Part shown: positions 21,147 to 33,134 of the stretch, in pieces
Numbering within the stretch: position 1 is the first letter of the stretch
Layout of the letters: each line of letters starts with the position of its first letter
Assembly (NCBI GenBank): GCA_033398695.1
Contig: CM065818.1
Location: 56,886,001 to 56,950,000, forward strand
Reading direction: 5' to 3'
Length of the DNA: 64,000 nt
DNA from: Orobanche coerulescens
Taxonomy: Eukaryota > Streptophyta > Magnoliopsida > Lamiales > Orobanchaceae
Program-made: the position numbers and the translations under genes
The notes under the pieces: generated by a model
The model's database searches: none
What the model was told of the DNA's origin: nothing
What the model saw: only the letters and a program-made list of their open reading frames with translations

Positions 21147-24078
21147 ATGGGAACAAGCTTCATAACTTTTTTAACAAACAGAAAAAGTTAGTATATAGTT
21201 GTTTCAGTATGGTTAACTCTGTGGAGGATACTGAGGAGCAAGATTTGGTGCAGGATGATTGGAGTGGGATATTACAGGATTTAAGTGACATTTTTGCTGA
21301 ACCAAAGTCTATACCACCTATGAGGAGCTGTAACCATGACATTAAACTCAAACCAGGTGTTGAACTATTCAAACAACCAGCCTACAGATATCCCTATATT
21401 CAGAGACACGAGATTGAGAGGTTAGTGAAGGAAATGTTAGCTATGGGAGTCATACAACCAAGTCACAGTCCATACTCAAGTCCGGTGCTATTAATAAAGA
21501 AGAAAGATGGGAGTTGGAGGTTTTGTGTGGACTATAGAACGCTCAATTCACTAAAAGTAAGGGCCAACTACCCAATTCCCTTAGTTGATGATTTGTTAGA
21601 TGAGCTTAGAGGTGCCACCATCTTTTCTAAAGTGGACTTAAGAGCTGGATATCATCAGGTGAGAATGGCACCTGATGCCATTGACAAAACAACTTTTGTC
21701 ACAGCTACAGGGCTATATAAGTTTACAGTGATACCTTTTGGTCTCACTAATGCGCCAGCAACCTTCCAAAACATGATGAATGATATTTTCAAGGAATTCT
21801 TGGGCAGTTGTGTGTTAGTTTTATTTGATGATATCCCCATCTATAGCAAAACTAGAGCTCTACATGCAGAACACTTACATAAGGTGTTTGTGTTACTGAG
21901 ACAACACACATTATTTGATAAGAGAACAAAATGTGCATTTGGAGTGCCACAGGTGGAGTATCTAGGGCATATCATCAACAAAGATGGTGTGGCAGTTGAC
22001 CCTAATAAGGTGAGGTGTATAAAGGAATGGCCTGTACCAACTACTCTAAAAGCATTTAGGGTTTTTTTAGGTATGATGGGGTACTACAGGAAATTTTTTG
22101 CATATTATGGAGCTAGCTAAAGCAAAACCACTCACTGAATTGACAAGTAAAGGCATGTTTAAATGGAGTGCAGCAGCTCAAGCTACAGTTGTAGCCTTGA
22201 AAGAAATGATGTGCACAATACCAGTGCTGCAGCTTCCAGATTTCAACAAGGTGTTTGTAGTTGAAACTGATGCTTGCTATGGTGATTTAGGTGCTGTATT
22301 AATGCAGGAAAATCTATCATTGGCTTTTGTCAGTAACGCACTGGGTCCTAAAAACCTTTGCCTCTCAATTTATGAGAAAGAATTTCTTGCAATATTATTA
22401 GTTGTGGAAAATGGAGGGCATACTTGTTACATGCTCCATTTATTATCAGAACAGATCAGAGAAGCCTTAAATTCTTGGTGGATAAAAAAATATCCACTCC
22501 AATGCAGCAGAAGTATATGACTAAGTTACTTGGGTTGGAGTACACTATTTAATATAAATAAGGACCTGAGAATAAGGTAGCAGATGCCTTGTCCAGGAGA
22601 GATGTGGTGGGGGTTAGTGCTGAGTACTATGCTATTAGTACAACCCAACCAATGTGGATGCAGGAGGTTATGTAGAGCTATGAAGGTGATGAGGATGTTG
22701 CAAGGATTGTGTTGAACAGGATTACTGAGCCCTACAATGTGAGTTACTACTCTATTGTAGGTGATCTAATCAGATACACAAATAAACTTTATGTGGGAAG
22801 TGGCAATAGGCTCAGAGTTGTTGTGGTTAATGCTATGCATGAGGGAGCGGATGTAGGGCATTCGGGCATGCTAGCTACCAATCATAAGGTCAATAATATA
22901 TTTTACTGGCCCAATATGAGGGCTACAGTGCAGCAAGTAGTGAGTGAATGTGGTGTTTGTCAATCATGTAAGACAGAGCATATGAGTGTGCCAGGGTTAC
23001 TACAACCTCTACCAGTACCTGAGCAGGCATGGCAACACATCACTATGGATCGTATAGAGAAACTACCTAAATCTGGGGGCATGGACACCATAATGGTGGT
23101 GGTTGACAGGTTCATTAAATTTTCTCACTTTATACCACTCAGTCATCCATTTACAGCTTTACAAGTTTCTCAGTTGTTCTTAGATAATGTTTGCAAATAC
23201 CATGCATTACCTGCTAGTATTGTTAGTGACCGAGATAAGATCTTCACTAGCAACATTTGGAGGGAATTATTCAAGTTGCTGGATGTTAAACAACTTCTTA
23301 GCACTGCATACCACCCCAGACAGATGGCCAAACTGAGAGAGTGAATCAATGCTTGGAAAGTTATATAAGATGTATGTGTGGTCAGGCATCCAAAAAGTGG
23401 AAGCAGTGGTTAAGCCTGGCACTGTGGTGGTATAATAGCTCCTACCACTCAGCTATTAAAATGAGTCCTTTTGAAGCACTGTTTGGATATAAACCTCCCT
23501 CCTTTACCCTGGGAAACATGAACGATGCTACAGTGGTTGGGGTAGAAGACTTACTCAATAGTAGGGCAGAGATCCTAGCAAAGGTCAAGCATAATATGGA
23601 GATTTCCGAGCAGGGGATGAAAATTTTGGCTGACAAACACAGGTCTGAGAGAGTGCTAATGGTTGGAGATTCGGTTTATTTGAAATTAAGGCCATATAGA
23701 CAATTCTCAGTTAGAGGGAGTCAGATATGGAAACTGTGTCCTAAGGATGCAGGGCCCTTCTAGGTAGCTAAGAGGATTGGTGAGGTGGCATGCAGGTTGG
23801 AGTTACCAGATAATAGTAAGTTGCATCCTGTATTCCATATTTCTTTTCTCAAGAAACAGATTGGTCCTAGACACCCAACCACCCCTACATTGCCTGAAAT
23901 GGATGAAGATGGAGCCATTGTTCTAGTTCCAGTTAAAATCTTGGCTAGGAGAATGATCAATAAAAACAATGCTGCTGTGGTACAAGTCTTGATCCGGTGG
24001 GAACACTTGCCAATAGAAGAGGCCACTTGGGATGATTACTCATCCAAGGTGCAAAAGTTTCCCCAACTTGACGCTTGA
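21047..24078 (+). pseudogene. pol: Pol of R: RT, RNase H, integrase, chromodomain, broken
   Basis: RT runs from about 21290 (LSDIFAEP) through [19 protein letters not shown] and catalytic FDDIPIYS (Asp pair at 21826-21831) to YLGHIINKDG and FLGMMGYYRKF. A shift near 22110 moves RNase H (VETDACYGDLGAVLMQ, 22098-22520) to another frame. The integrase zinc region HSGMLATNH...CGVCQSCK and core (MDRIEKLP, VSDRDKIF) are at 22709-23344. The HPQ-DGQ-E segment is damaged at 23320-23340. After an in-frame TAG at 23761 the tail reads CRLELPDNSKLHPVFHISFL and ends in a chromodomain with VLIRWEHLPIEEATWDDY. No DSG protease motif is present between gag and RT. Confidence 0.9.
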
Positions 24079-24092
24079 GGACAAGCTCAGTC

Positions 24093-24107
24093 AGAAGGAG
24101 GAAGGAA
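24093..24107 (+). other. Polypurine tract of R
   Basis: AGAAGGAGGAAGGAA is an uninterrupted purine run directly before the LTR start TGTTAT. Confidence 0.88.
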
Positions 24108-24344
24108 TGTTATAAATAGATAAAAGCGTGTTTCTATATTTGTACATTTTTTGTATCATTTCTATTAAATAATGGATTCGCCACGTAAACTGTAATCGAA
24201 TGGCATCTGCTATCCTGGCCGTTGGGGAATTGTCCAACGCACTATAAATACCTATTTCTTATCATTTGAATGGGGGAAAACTTTCAGTAATTCATACTCT
24301 TAATAGTTCTTCATTAGCAGTAAGATTCATCAACAACCATAACA
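24108..24344 (+). repeat. 3' LTR of R
   Basis: 237 bp, with the same ends as 19835-20084; GAATG follows at 24345. Confidence 0.92.
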
Positions 24345-24349
24345 GAATG

Positions 24350-25463
24350 CAACAAACGTGGCCTCTATCATCAATAAAGCGCAATAGTAGAAAAGCATGA
24401 GGTGCTTCACAAGGGGAGCCCCACCAGCAGAAGCAGGCAGCAGAGGCAGGAAACAAAATCCTAAAAAATGAGAGAACAGGTGAAACAGGAGCAAGCGGAC
24501 GACGAAACATTGGTGCTTCTTACATTTGAAGCAGGTAGGTGAAGAAGGTGAAGTAAGATATCGTCCGACAAAAATATCGGACCTTATTATATATATGGCT
24601 ATAATTAGTAGTGGATAACCAGAGACATAATAGCACGGTAAAAGGTGTCACAATTGAATTGAAATTGTCAAATTACGAAATTACCTTGTTAGAAAAAATA
24701 TGTTGACCGTCGGAGAAAAAAATTGTCAGTTAACAAAGGCCCGCCGACGGTCGGTAGGCAGCCTGTAGAAGAACATGCCGGCACATGGCTAAGAAAAAAT
24801 ATATCCGATCACTGAAAGTTGGCGGGCAGCCTTTAGGGGCTCCGATGGAGAAGATTCCGGATACAGCAGAAAAGAAAAAAATGACACTTCGCCGAAGTTT
24901 CATCCGAGGCCCGCCGAAGATAAGGTCGGCGAGATGCCGCAAAAAAAGCTTCTCGATCACCAAAGGTCTGCCATGGGCCAATGACCCCCCACCATAAAAC
25001 ATGTTGGTAGGCAGTACGAAAAAATGCTCGCTGGAGGCCGTTGCTGGAGGTATGCTGTCGGCAGCCCTTCTGGCTAAATGATTCTCGTTGGAGGTTTGTT
25101 GGTGGCCGGCGGCGTCTCCATCAGAGAGAAGACTGACTGTAAAAAAGATGGCAGTCACGGAGGTTTGTCAGCCACCTATCCAGAGAGCAGGCTGCAAAAA
25201 TTAAAAAAAAAAATAATCATCGCTGGAGCAGTGTCGGCGGTCGTACAGCAGCCACAAGAAAAATGTTAGTCAATAGTAAATTTAAGAATCTCAAGGTTTT
25301 TTATGCTATTTTTGATTTTTGATATTCTTAAATTTAACACGTAGGGTACAATGGTCCTTCAGGTGCACACTACGACGACGACTCAAAAATATCACGGTCT
25401 TTTATATTATAGACTACTGGATAGTTTGTGCTACAATGGCTGCCAGGAATATGCCCTCAAATG
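24350..25463. other. Spacer with GC-rich block of unknown origin
   Basis: No gene recognised. From about 24690 to 25265 the base composition jumps, with scattered CCGACGG, GCCGCC and GTCGGCAG words, short A-runs between them, and no good ORF. This texture resembles subterminal regions of DNA transposons, but no terminal inverted repeats or duplication could be found. Confidence 0.4.
25278..25335. repeat. Inverted repeat with 17-bp arms
   Basis: AAATTTAAGAATCTCAA (25278-25294) pairs with TTGATATTCTTAAATTT (25319-25335) with one mismatch, loop 24 nt. It could be a small MITE remnant or a chance hairpin in AT-rich DNA. Confidence 0.5.
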
Positions 25464-26337
25464 TGTAATATCCGTAGTTTCTATTTTTAGCAGTTTTTTT
25501 GGGCACATGTCTATTTTAACGACTCGTTTGTAACTGTTTCGACGTTTTGAATCAATTTTGTTCTTGGTTTTCATTTGTACGATTTTCGGAGGTGTTTTTA
25601 CGTAATGTGCTTTATGTTATGATCTTGTTGTATGTACGTTCGATTCTCGTAAAACTCGTTTGATTTCGTTATTCCTTTGTTCCCATGAGTCTGTATGATT
25701 GAGTTATTCGTGCTATGAGTTCCGGTTTCATAATCCGACGTCGTATCATAATTTCGAACGTTTGGGCTGTTTTGTAATTTTTCAAAGTTTGAGGGAAATT
25801 TACTTTCGTCGTCGAAGTCCGAACCTCCGGGTAGTCGGAATGGTGTTTCCTTTTAAGGGTTTAGGTTCATTGTCGCGAATACTTCACAATTTTATCTTTG
25901 GATCCCATCTTTTGTTGCGTTTCGATTTTGTACTTCCTTGGGCAGTGGACCGCACTCAGTAGTGCTAAACTACTGCATGCATAACGTACGTTATGCATGC
26001 TATATTATGTACGGTATCTGAATACTGATAACGTACATTAACTGTTAGATATAACGTACATTATCGGGTCCAGCGGATTTGGCAGAATGTTCCACCGAGG
26101 TCCTTACGTACGTTAAGTGATGGGTCTTACGTGCGTAAAACCCTTAACGTACGTTAACCCTCCATGTTAACGTACGTAATGCCGCAGTCAGGTATTTAAA
26201 GCCTGAATCGGCCCAGACGCGTCACTTTTCTTCTTTCCTTCTCCCTTGTCTGCGTTTTGAGCTCCTGGAGCATTTTGGGGCGATTTGAGGAGAGCTATCT
26301 GTGGAGTTCATTGGCCGATAGATTTTTACACTCCAAC
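25464..26337 (+). repeat. F 5' LTR, first part (U3)
   Basis: It starts TGTAATATCCG. About six dyads of the ACGTACGT / TAACGTACGTTA type occur at 25966-26185, including the long TGCATAACGTACGTTATGCA. TATA-like TATTTAAA follows at 26193-26200. It is cut at 26337 by element B; CCAAC (26333-26337) is the target duplication. Confidence 0.85.
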
Positions 26338-27639
26338 TGTTACGTAATTTAGTGAACGCAAGTGCACGTTGTTGTAAGCAAGTAATAAAGTGATGAGAAA
26401 GATATCGTACCCTCGAGGACTGACGTACTAATTACCAATTTATTTGTATTTTAGTTTTATTTGAACGATCGAATTTGGTGGTGAAAGAATTGTTAAAGAC
26501 TAAATAATGCAATAAACTAAAAATAGCTAATAAAATCAATAATCCGGAGAAAGGAGATCAAATAAGAGAAGAATCTAGGATTGAGAATCCGCCTCGATTA
26601 ATCCGAATTAATTTTGATTACTATAATTTATGTAATTTCCCAATTTATTGACAGCGAAGATTTCTAAGATAATCTAATGCTTCTCCCGAGGACAATAGAA
26701 TTTTCTAAAGTGAATAAATCACTCTATTCCTAGGTGAGTTAATTCAACAATAGCCAAAAAGTATAGAATCTTCAAACAAGCTACGTAATTCCTATGAGTA
26801 TATTCCTACCTCACAAGACAAAACGGTTCTCACCAATTTTTCCTACTAACTCTCCTCTCCCGATTCAAGTTGCGTAATTAAAACAATTCAATCATTAGCC
26901 AAATAATTGAATGCATTAAGAACAATTGGGAAAACTCAATAGAAAAGGGAAATATATATAAATAATGTAAAATCAAGAGTTAATCCGTCAAAATCTCGGT
27001 TTCATCACAATCCTAGAAAAAGGGGTCTAGCCCGACATGCTAGAAAACAATATACAAAGATTTAAATTCAACATAAGGAAGAAAAATCAAACACAATTGA
27101 AGACTGGCTTCTTCCGTTCTCTGGCCTTGCTTCCTGCTGCTAGGTATGTTCTCCTCCTCCTCGATGATTATTTTTCTGACCTTCAATGCCTTTTTATAAC
27201 TTTTCCACCACCTCCAAAATGCGTCCGAGAATTAGGTCGAAAATGGCCTTCAGAAAAGCCAAAATCGCGGGCTGCAGTCATTAATCCCGCGCCGTGGGCC
27301 GCGGCCCGGCTTTAGTGTGCCGCGGCCCTTGCCCTTGTGCTGCCAGGCCTGGGCGCAATTTTTCTTTATGGGCCGCGGCTCAAGATGAGCGTGTCGCGGC
27401 CCCCGGTACAGTTTGTACCGGTGTGCTTCTGGATGAGTCTGTGCCGCGGCTCTGGCTCGTTGTGACGCGACCCTTGACCAAAAAATGTCATTTTGGCCCG
27501 TTTTTCTTTGTTTAAGCTCCCGGACTCTAATTTCCTTCAAAACATATAAACATAATGCATTAAAAGCTCATTTATACAGATTTACACCTAAAATGGAGAT
27601 AAAATAATGATAATTAAGCGTATAAAAATACATCTAACA
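26338..27639 (-). repeat. 3' LTR of B
   Basis: On the minus strand TGTTAGATG...ACGTAACA, 1302 bp. GTGCCGCGGC-type dyads lie at about 27285-27480 and TATA-like TTATAAAAAGG at about 27190 downstream of them. It is close to the other LTR, with scattered substitutions. Confidence 0.9.
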
Positions 27640-27642
27640 AAT

Positions 27643-27654
27643 ACCCCCAAACTT
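27643..27654 (-). other. Polypurine tract of B
   Basis: The minus strand reads AAGTTTGGGGGT three bases before the LTR, the same 12-mer as the A0 tract. A second copy with two extra G lies at 28822-28835, just after the env-like ORF. Confidence 0.75.
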
Positions 27655-29012
27655 AAGCCTTTGCTTGTCCTCAAGCAAAAATCAATTTCAAGTAAGACGA
27701 CAAGTATCGTGGACAATCGTGCAAATCCATAGTGCTTAACTGATCAATACTACCCTGAAAATCTCGAAGAATAATACGGATATCGTACCATTGAGTCACA
27801 GTACGGACAATGATTCACAAGGTAAACATTTCTAGTGCAAATCAATAGCTCATGAAGAAAATCAAGGTTCAAAGATTAACAAACGTGAATTGAGTCGACT
27901 ACCAATATGAATGTTTAGATTAAACAAGCCAACTCGCCCAGTCCCATAGTCTCGTGGCCAAAACACAAAAATCTCATAATATTTTTTGGACAACGCTCCC
28001 TTATATATAATCATTATAATGATTCGAGTTAACCACTAGGTTTCGACTCCCACGATGTTTCATGAAATAACCCTAGGGTGGATTTCCATTCACATGTATT
28101 GGGGAACCGTTTGACGTAAAAGACACTCATGGGGCTCATGAATGCTTCTAGTTATTAAGTCTCCCTCTACAGCGGAGAAAAAACTCGAATAGCTATTCCC
28201 GCACGTCCGATTCAAGGTTGCTGTTTTACGCGAGAGTAAACAATGGGTCACGTGAATACCCCCGGTTACTAGGCTTCCCATCAGATGCGATTTTTCTGAA
28301 CCATTCGTCTATTCAGGGTTGTCGTTTTACGCGAGAGTAAACAACGGGTTACGTGAATAACCTCGGTTACTAGACTTCCCATCATAGAACAAGCAAAATT
28401 TCTTAAATTTTCGGAATTACAACTGTCCGACTCAAAACCTCAAGTTAGGTACTAAATTTAATGCCAACAAGACTAATGTTACTGGACGACTAGCTAAGTG
28501 AAAAACATAACCAAACGTATAGACGACGGCTCGTGTAATGCGTTAATGTGGACACTACAAACACGTATGTCTCATTTCTTATATGCCAAGATTACCACGA
28601 TGATGCAAAAAAATTCAGACCGAAATGAATACTCGAGGGAAACAAAAATCGCATAATGCGAACTCGACCAATACTCATCCGTTTCTTCATAAATCAGTAT
28701 CATATAATCAGTCTTACAGAAGGCTGCACGAAATATTCACGAATGCACACAAAGTCCAGAATATAGACAAGCAAGGCTAGAATAAAAAACAACGAAAAAA
28801 TATAAATAACAACTAAAAAGTACCCCCCCAAACTTGGGATGTACATTGACCCCAATGGACAACAAATAATAATAATCTATAGTAAGAGAAAGGTCAAGTA
28901 CTCCCCTAAGGTAAGCTCAGGTACTGGCATAGGCCTCGTCCCGCGAAGAGGGTGGTGTAGGTGGCCTGACCGGAGGAATGAAAGGTCCGTCCGGGCGAAG
29001 GATGTGGTCTAT
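27655..29012 (-). other. Non-coding B region with repeat array
   Basis: No ORF. Repeats of about 100 bp are visible: the GTTTACTCTCGCGTAAAAC-type unit (minus strand) at about 28190-28290 and 28320-28390 (offset 101), with a diverged third near 28110-28180. A PPT-like tract lies at 28822-28835. Confidence 0.65.
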
Positions 29013-30142
29013 CTAAACAGCTAAATAGTCCCGGTGATAGGCGTCTCTCGCAGCTAAGCGTCTCTCCGCACGCCGGTTGGCCCGGCGGATCTCCTCTCGC
29101 ACGGCTTCGAGGACACTATCTCTATCCACACACATCTCCTCCCTCAAGCTATCAAACATCGCCTGAAGGCCGTGATCTCTCGCTGGCGACGGGGTGGAAT
29201 CGGTCTGATCCTCAGTCTCAACCGCCGGCTCATGTGTCAGAAGAAGCGGCTCGGGGGAGTGCTCATGCGGCTCGTCCAAAAGAAATCCTTGTCCCCACGG
29301 ATGTACCCGCGCGTCACCCCACTGGTCGAAGTGAGAGATAATGCGATGATCGATCGGACCTTGGGGTGCTAGCGTTGGCTCGTCATCCGACCAAGTCACG
29401 CTGGACTGGCGGCATAAGGCCCAAATGAGAGAAGGATGATTCATCCCTGTCTTGGCACATCACTGGATGCACTGTAGAATAGATCTGACCAGCCATGGGG
29501 CCACATCGAATCACAGTCTGGCTGTAATGGCATAAAGAAGTCGGGCACGAGGAAACAGGACCGAGCGGATCTGCGATGTCGGGTCGACTCGGGAGCAGAG
29601 AAAATAAAGCCAAGCTCGACCGATCCGACTGAGGCGGGAACTCTTGAAGAAGAAGGCCGTCGATCCCGGGATGCGCGTCTCCCAAACTGAATCCGGCTGA
29701 GCAAGCGCCTCTAGCAAAGCTTCCCTCGAGAGGCTACTTACTGTCTGCGTGTATACCGATTCGTCAACCTCGAGAAGCTCGTATAAGCTCCGTATCTCAG
29801 CTACCGAGAAATCCACTTTCTAGCCACGGACGACAACCTCAGTACGTGTATCCGGTTGTCCCATCATCTGCCCTGCCTAGATATGTCGTAATAACGCGCT
29901 GGCGTAGAATTCTTGGACGATAGAAATGACCGCCGGCTCGGGCTGTGCAGTGAATCGAGTCCATCCCATTTCATTAATCATCGTTAATAGCTCGCCGTCT
30001 TGGGGAGCGGGAGTGAATCCCCGCTCAGGAATTATAGGACGAGGACGGATTCTCTCGTTGAAAATTCAATGGATTTCTGGGTCGCAAAATTGGTGGGATT
30101 CCCCTTCCGCTCGGTTTTGTGACGTTTCCCCTCTCGTGGGGG
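29013..30142 (-). pseudogene. Env-like ORF of B, main part, broken
   Basis: This is the same family as the A0 env-like ORF. The minus-strand text MGWTRFTAQPEP, IVQEFYASALLRH, KVDFSVAEIRSLYELLEVDE and RARLLYAITARL is typical of the putative plant transposon protein domain. The end (29013-29444) is Arg/Glu-rich, likely coiled coil. A frameshift near 30060 and in-frame stops near 29880 and 29822 break it. The first 15 codons are on the other side of element C (38616-38661). Confidence 0.75.
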
Positions 30143-31546
30143 ATGATTGTAATACCCGTAATTTCGATTTCCGGTAATTTCTTTTTCTTTCGGCGAAAGT
30201 CCGTTTTGACGACTCGCTCATGACCGTTCCGTCATTCTGAGAATGATTAAATCTGCACTTTTTTTCATCCGAGTTCGTTTCGGTGTCGTTTTGTTGAGTT
30301 CCGTGCTTTTTAGCGGCTTTTCCGCACTTGAGTTCGATTCTTGCGAATCTCATCAGAAACTGTTGTTTCGAGTTTCTCGTAAGTTCATTGAATATTATTA
30401 TTCATGTTGCGAGCTTTGGCTTGGTGTTTCAATCGTGTATCGTATATTTCGGACGTTTTGGGCTGTTGTCATAATTTCCTAAAATTTGGGGTAATTACTT
30501 TCAGTTGTCGAATTTCGAGCCTTCGGGTGGTCGGAATCAGGTGTTCTCTTAGCGCTTGGTTTCCTCTTTGCAAGTACTTCATAACCGTATGTTCGATTCA
30601 TATTCAGGTTCGGGTTTCGGGGCCGTGTCGGGCTCGATATTGGCCTCCTATTGTATCACACGAGCAGGCCACACGAGCACGTGGTCGTGCGTGGCGCTCG
30701 TGCGCTATCCAGCGCTCGGCAGTGAGCTCCAGGGACGCACGATCAGGACACACGAGCAACTACTCGTGCGCGTTGCTCGTGCATGGTGTCAGTGGCTGGG
30801 CAGTGGCCTAGCACACGACCAAACACACGAGCACTTGGTCGTGCGTTATGGTCGTGCGTCGCTGGTGTATATAAGGGGACAGACGGGTTTCTCACCCCAT
30901 TTCCTCCCCTTCTTCTTTTCTCTTCGCGGCTGTCGGACGGGTGAGGCTAGGGTTCGAGTTCTTGGCCGATTCTAATCAATTCCAAGACATTTTGGAAGAT
31001 TCTTGTTGATTATATCAACATCTAATCCGTGTGTTTCGTCGAATCAAGGTATATTTCTTGATTTTCCTTCAAGTTGACTTTTTGGAGAATTTGTTCTTGA
31101 TTTCGATTCTAGTCCGATTTTGATATATCGGTTGGTGTAGTATGATGTTATTAATGGTGTTCTATGGGTGGTATATCCATATTTCGAGTTTGTTCAACTC
31201 GATTAGTGATTCGAGTGTTCTTGAAAGTTATCGAACATTGAGTGTTCGATTAAATGTCCCAATGAGTTTCCCTTCGATAGTTTGGTGGGATTTCCGTTGT
31301 TTTTTACCTTGATTCTCATTGTGATCATATCTTTGTGTTCTTGGTCATTTTGGGGGAAACCCTTGAAATTGTGTCGTTCGTCCCTTCAATTCGACGACTT
31401 TAGGTCGTGCTATGGAATTCGTTTTCATTGTTGTTATTGTTGTTCGTAGTTTATTGTCGCGGATTAACGTTCGGTGGAGTCGGCGGGTTCGTGGTCGGTT
31501 CGCGCCAACCTACTTCGGTCGATTCTCCGTATTGTGGTTATTCGAG

Positions 31547-32801
31547 GCAAGTACCTTGTCCATACAATTCTTGTTTTGTGAATATGATAATTAGTGACCG
31601 TCTCTATGTGTTGGTTTTGTTGTTTAAAATGAACTTTCAAAAGATTCTGTTTAGCCTCGTTAAAGGCTCACTTTCAAAATGTGTGTGTGTTGTAAATCGT
31701 GTGGGTTGTAAGTGACTACGTGAATCTTTTGGATATGTTTGGTGTTGATGTTGTGCTTGGTAATGCGTGTGTATGTATATGGTTTCATTTCGGTGCATTG
31801 TGGTTTGACGTGGTGTTTTGCTAAGTGTTTGATGCCTCTGGGTGAATTGTTTGGATATCCTTGGTGTGATATGTTATTTGTGCATGATTGATTCACTAGC
31901 CAGCTCGGGAGGGTCCTTCGAGGCCTCGGGTGGGATTTGTGGCTTCGTCCCGGTCCTAGGCGATGCCTGTGCTTGATTGTTTCGCTAGCCAGCTCGGGAG
32001 GGTCCTTCGAGGCCTCGGGTGGGATTTGTGGCTTTGTCCCGGTCCTAGGCGATGCCTGTGCGTGTATGTTTTGTGAATGTGTTTGCTCACCTCGGGAGGG
32101 TTCGACGGGGCCACGGAGGGAGTCCAATGGTTTCGCCCTGGATTCACGAGTGAAACTTCACCGCTGCGTGTGTATGTTTTATGAATGTGTTTGCTCACCT
32201 CAGGAGGGTTCGACGGGGCCACGGAGGGAGTCCAATGGTTTCGCCCTGGATTCACGAGTGAAACTTCACCGCTGCGTGTGTATATTTTGTGAATGTGTTT
32301 GCTCACCTCGGGAGGGTTCGACGGGGCCACGGAGGGAGTCCAATGGTTTTGCCCTGGATTCACGAGTGAAACATCACGGGTGCGTGTGTATTTTATTTCC
32401 GTCGAGGACGCGTGACGTGGGTTTTAACCTTGTGTATTGTTGTTGGTTTCATTTGTGAAAAACAAAACCTTTGGGCTGTCACCCGTGTTGATTTTTTTGG
32501 AAATAGAAGGATTCAGTAATCCTAAATTGTTTTCTATTAAAACTCTCGATGGCATTTTAAACCGTTTTATAAATTGTTTCCCTTGATTTATGATCTTTCG
32601 GTTTTGGATTGTTTTACCCAAACTCTTGCCTCGGGAAGTACTTTTCGTTTCATTTGGATCTTTGAGGATTCCTGGTTATTATTATTCGTGGAACTTGAAT
32701 TGTATGACTCGTATTTTGCACTTTGTTCTTGCACTAGCAAAACAGTGGAGTTTTGCTAACCCCCGAGTATTCGGGGGGTGGATGTCTGTTTTTGCATTCA
32801 G
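31547..32801 (+). other. Putative GC-AG intron in C 5' LTR
   Basis: CGAG|GCAAGTACC at 31547 and GCATTCAG|GT at 32801, length 1255, longest of its class because of the 89-bp and 108-bp tandem repeats. GCTAAC (32755-32760) sits at a CCCCCGA/TTCGGGGG hairpin 41 nt before the acceptor. The partner is at 37025-38282. Inferred. Confidence 0.4.
31901..32408 (+). repeat. Tandem repeats 2 x 89 bp and 3 x 108 bp in C LTR
   Basis: The first type starts CAGCTCGGGAGGGTCC (31901, 31990). The second starts GCTCACCTCGGGAGGG (32085, 32193, 32301) and contains TTCGACGGGGCCACGG. Both types also occur, reversed, in the LTR of element A (1468-1710). The other C LTR repeats the array at about 37380-37850. Confidence 0.88.
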
Positions 32802-33134
32802 GTTTGGGAGCATAACACAGGGTCGGCACGAAGGATGATGAAAGATGAACGATACTAATCACACGAGGATCCGTATGATGTCATTGGTTTAGTTATAGTT
32901 TATTTTCCGCTGCAGTATTCTTTCCCGTTGTACGGGAGTGTGTTGTATTCGACCCTTGCGTGGGCATGTAAAGTGTTTGAGTTGTATGTATTTATTGAAA
33001 GACTAAATCGGTCTACTGAGTCATTTTAGCCTTAAAGGCATTGTTGAGGTGTTCTATGTTGTTACCAGCCTGGTAGATCCTTGAGGAAAGGTTCTACGGC
33101 GTGTAATATCCCTGAGCGGATTGGGGGTGTTACA

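Larger units (their letters stand above)
19835..24344 (+). mobile_element. Complete Reina-type chromovirus R
   Basis: A 4.51-kb element with short LTRs (19835-20084 and 24108-24344) and target duplication GAATG (19830-19834 and 24345-24349). The primer site is tRNA-iMet and a perfect purine tract lies before the 3' LTR. Small size, short LTRs, the CFNCNEPYTYGHQC single knuckle and a C-terminal chromodomain fit the Reina clade. Frameshifts in gag and pol and loss of the protease core make it defective. Confidence 0.93.
30148..33134 (+). repeat. 5' LTR of C
   Basis: TGTAATACCCG...GGGGGTGTTACA. Dyads based on CACGAGCAC / GTGCTCGTG lie at 30655-30866 and TATATAAGG at 30868-30874. Then follow a GT donor-like AAG|GTATAT (31049), a GC donor-like AG|GCAAGTAC (31547), two 89-bp repeats (from 31901), three 108-bp repeats (from 32085) and acceptor-like TTCAG|GT (32801). 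Confidence 0.92.

Noticed and set aside
24604..25380. CACTA transposon with ends at TAGTAGTGG (24604) and CACTACGACGACG (25366)
   Set aside because: The motifs point the wrong way (TAGTG on the left, CACTA on the right) and no matching inverted repeats or 3-bp duplication were found.
31937..32458. 173-residue open frame with cysteine-rich repeats, conserved in both LTRs of C
   Set aside because: It is produced by the 89-bp and 108-bp LTR repeats, is open on both strands, and is conserved only because both LTRs are copies of one sequence.
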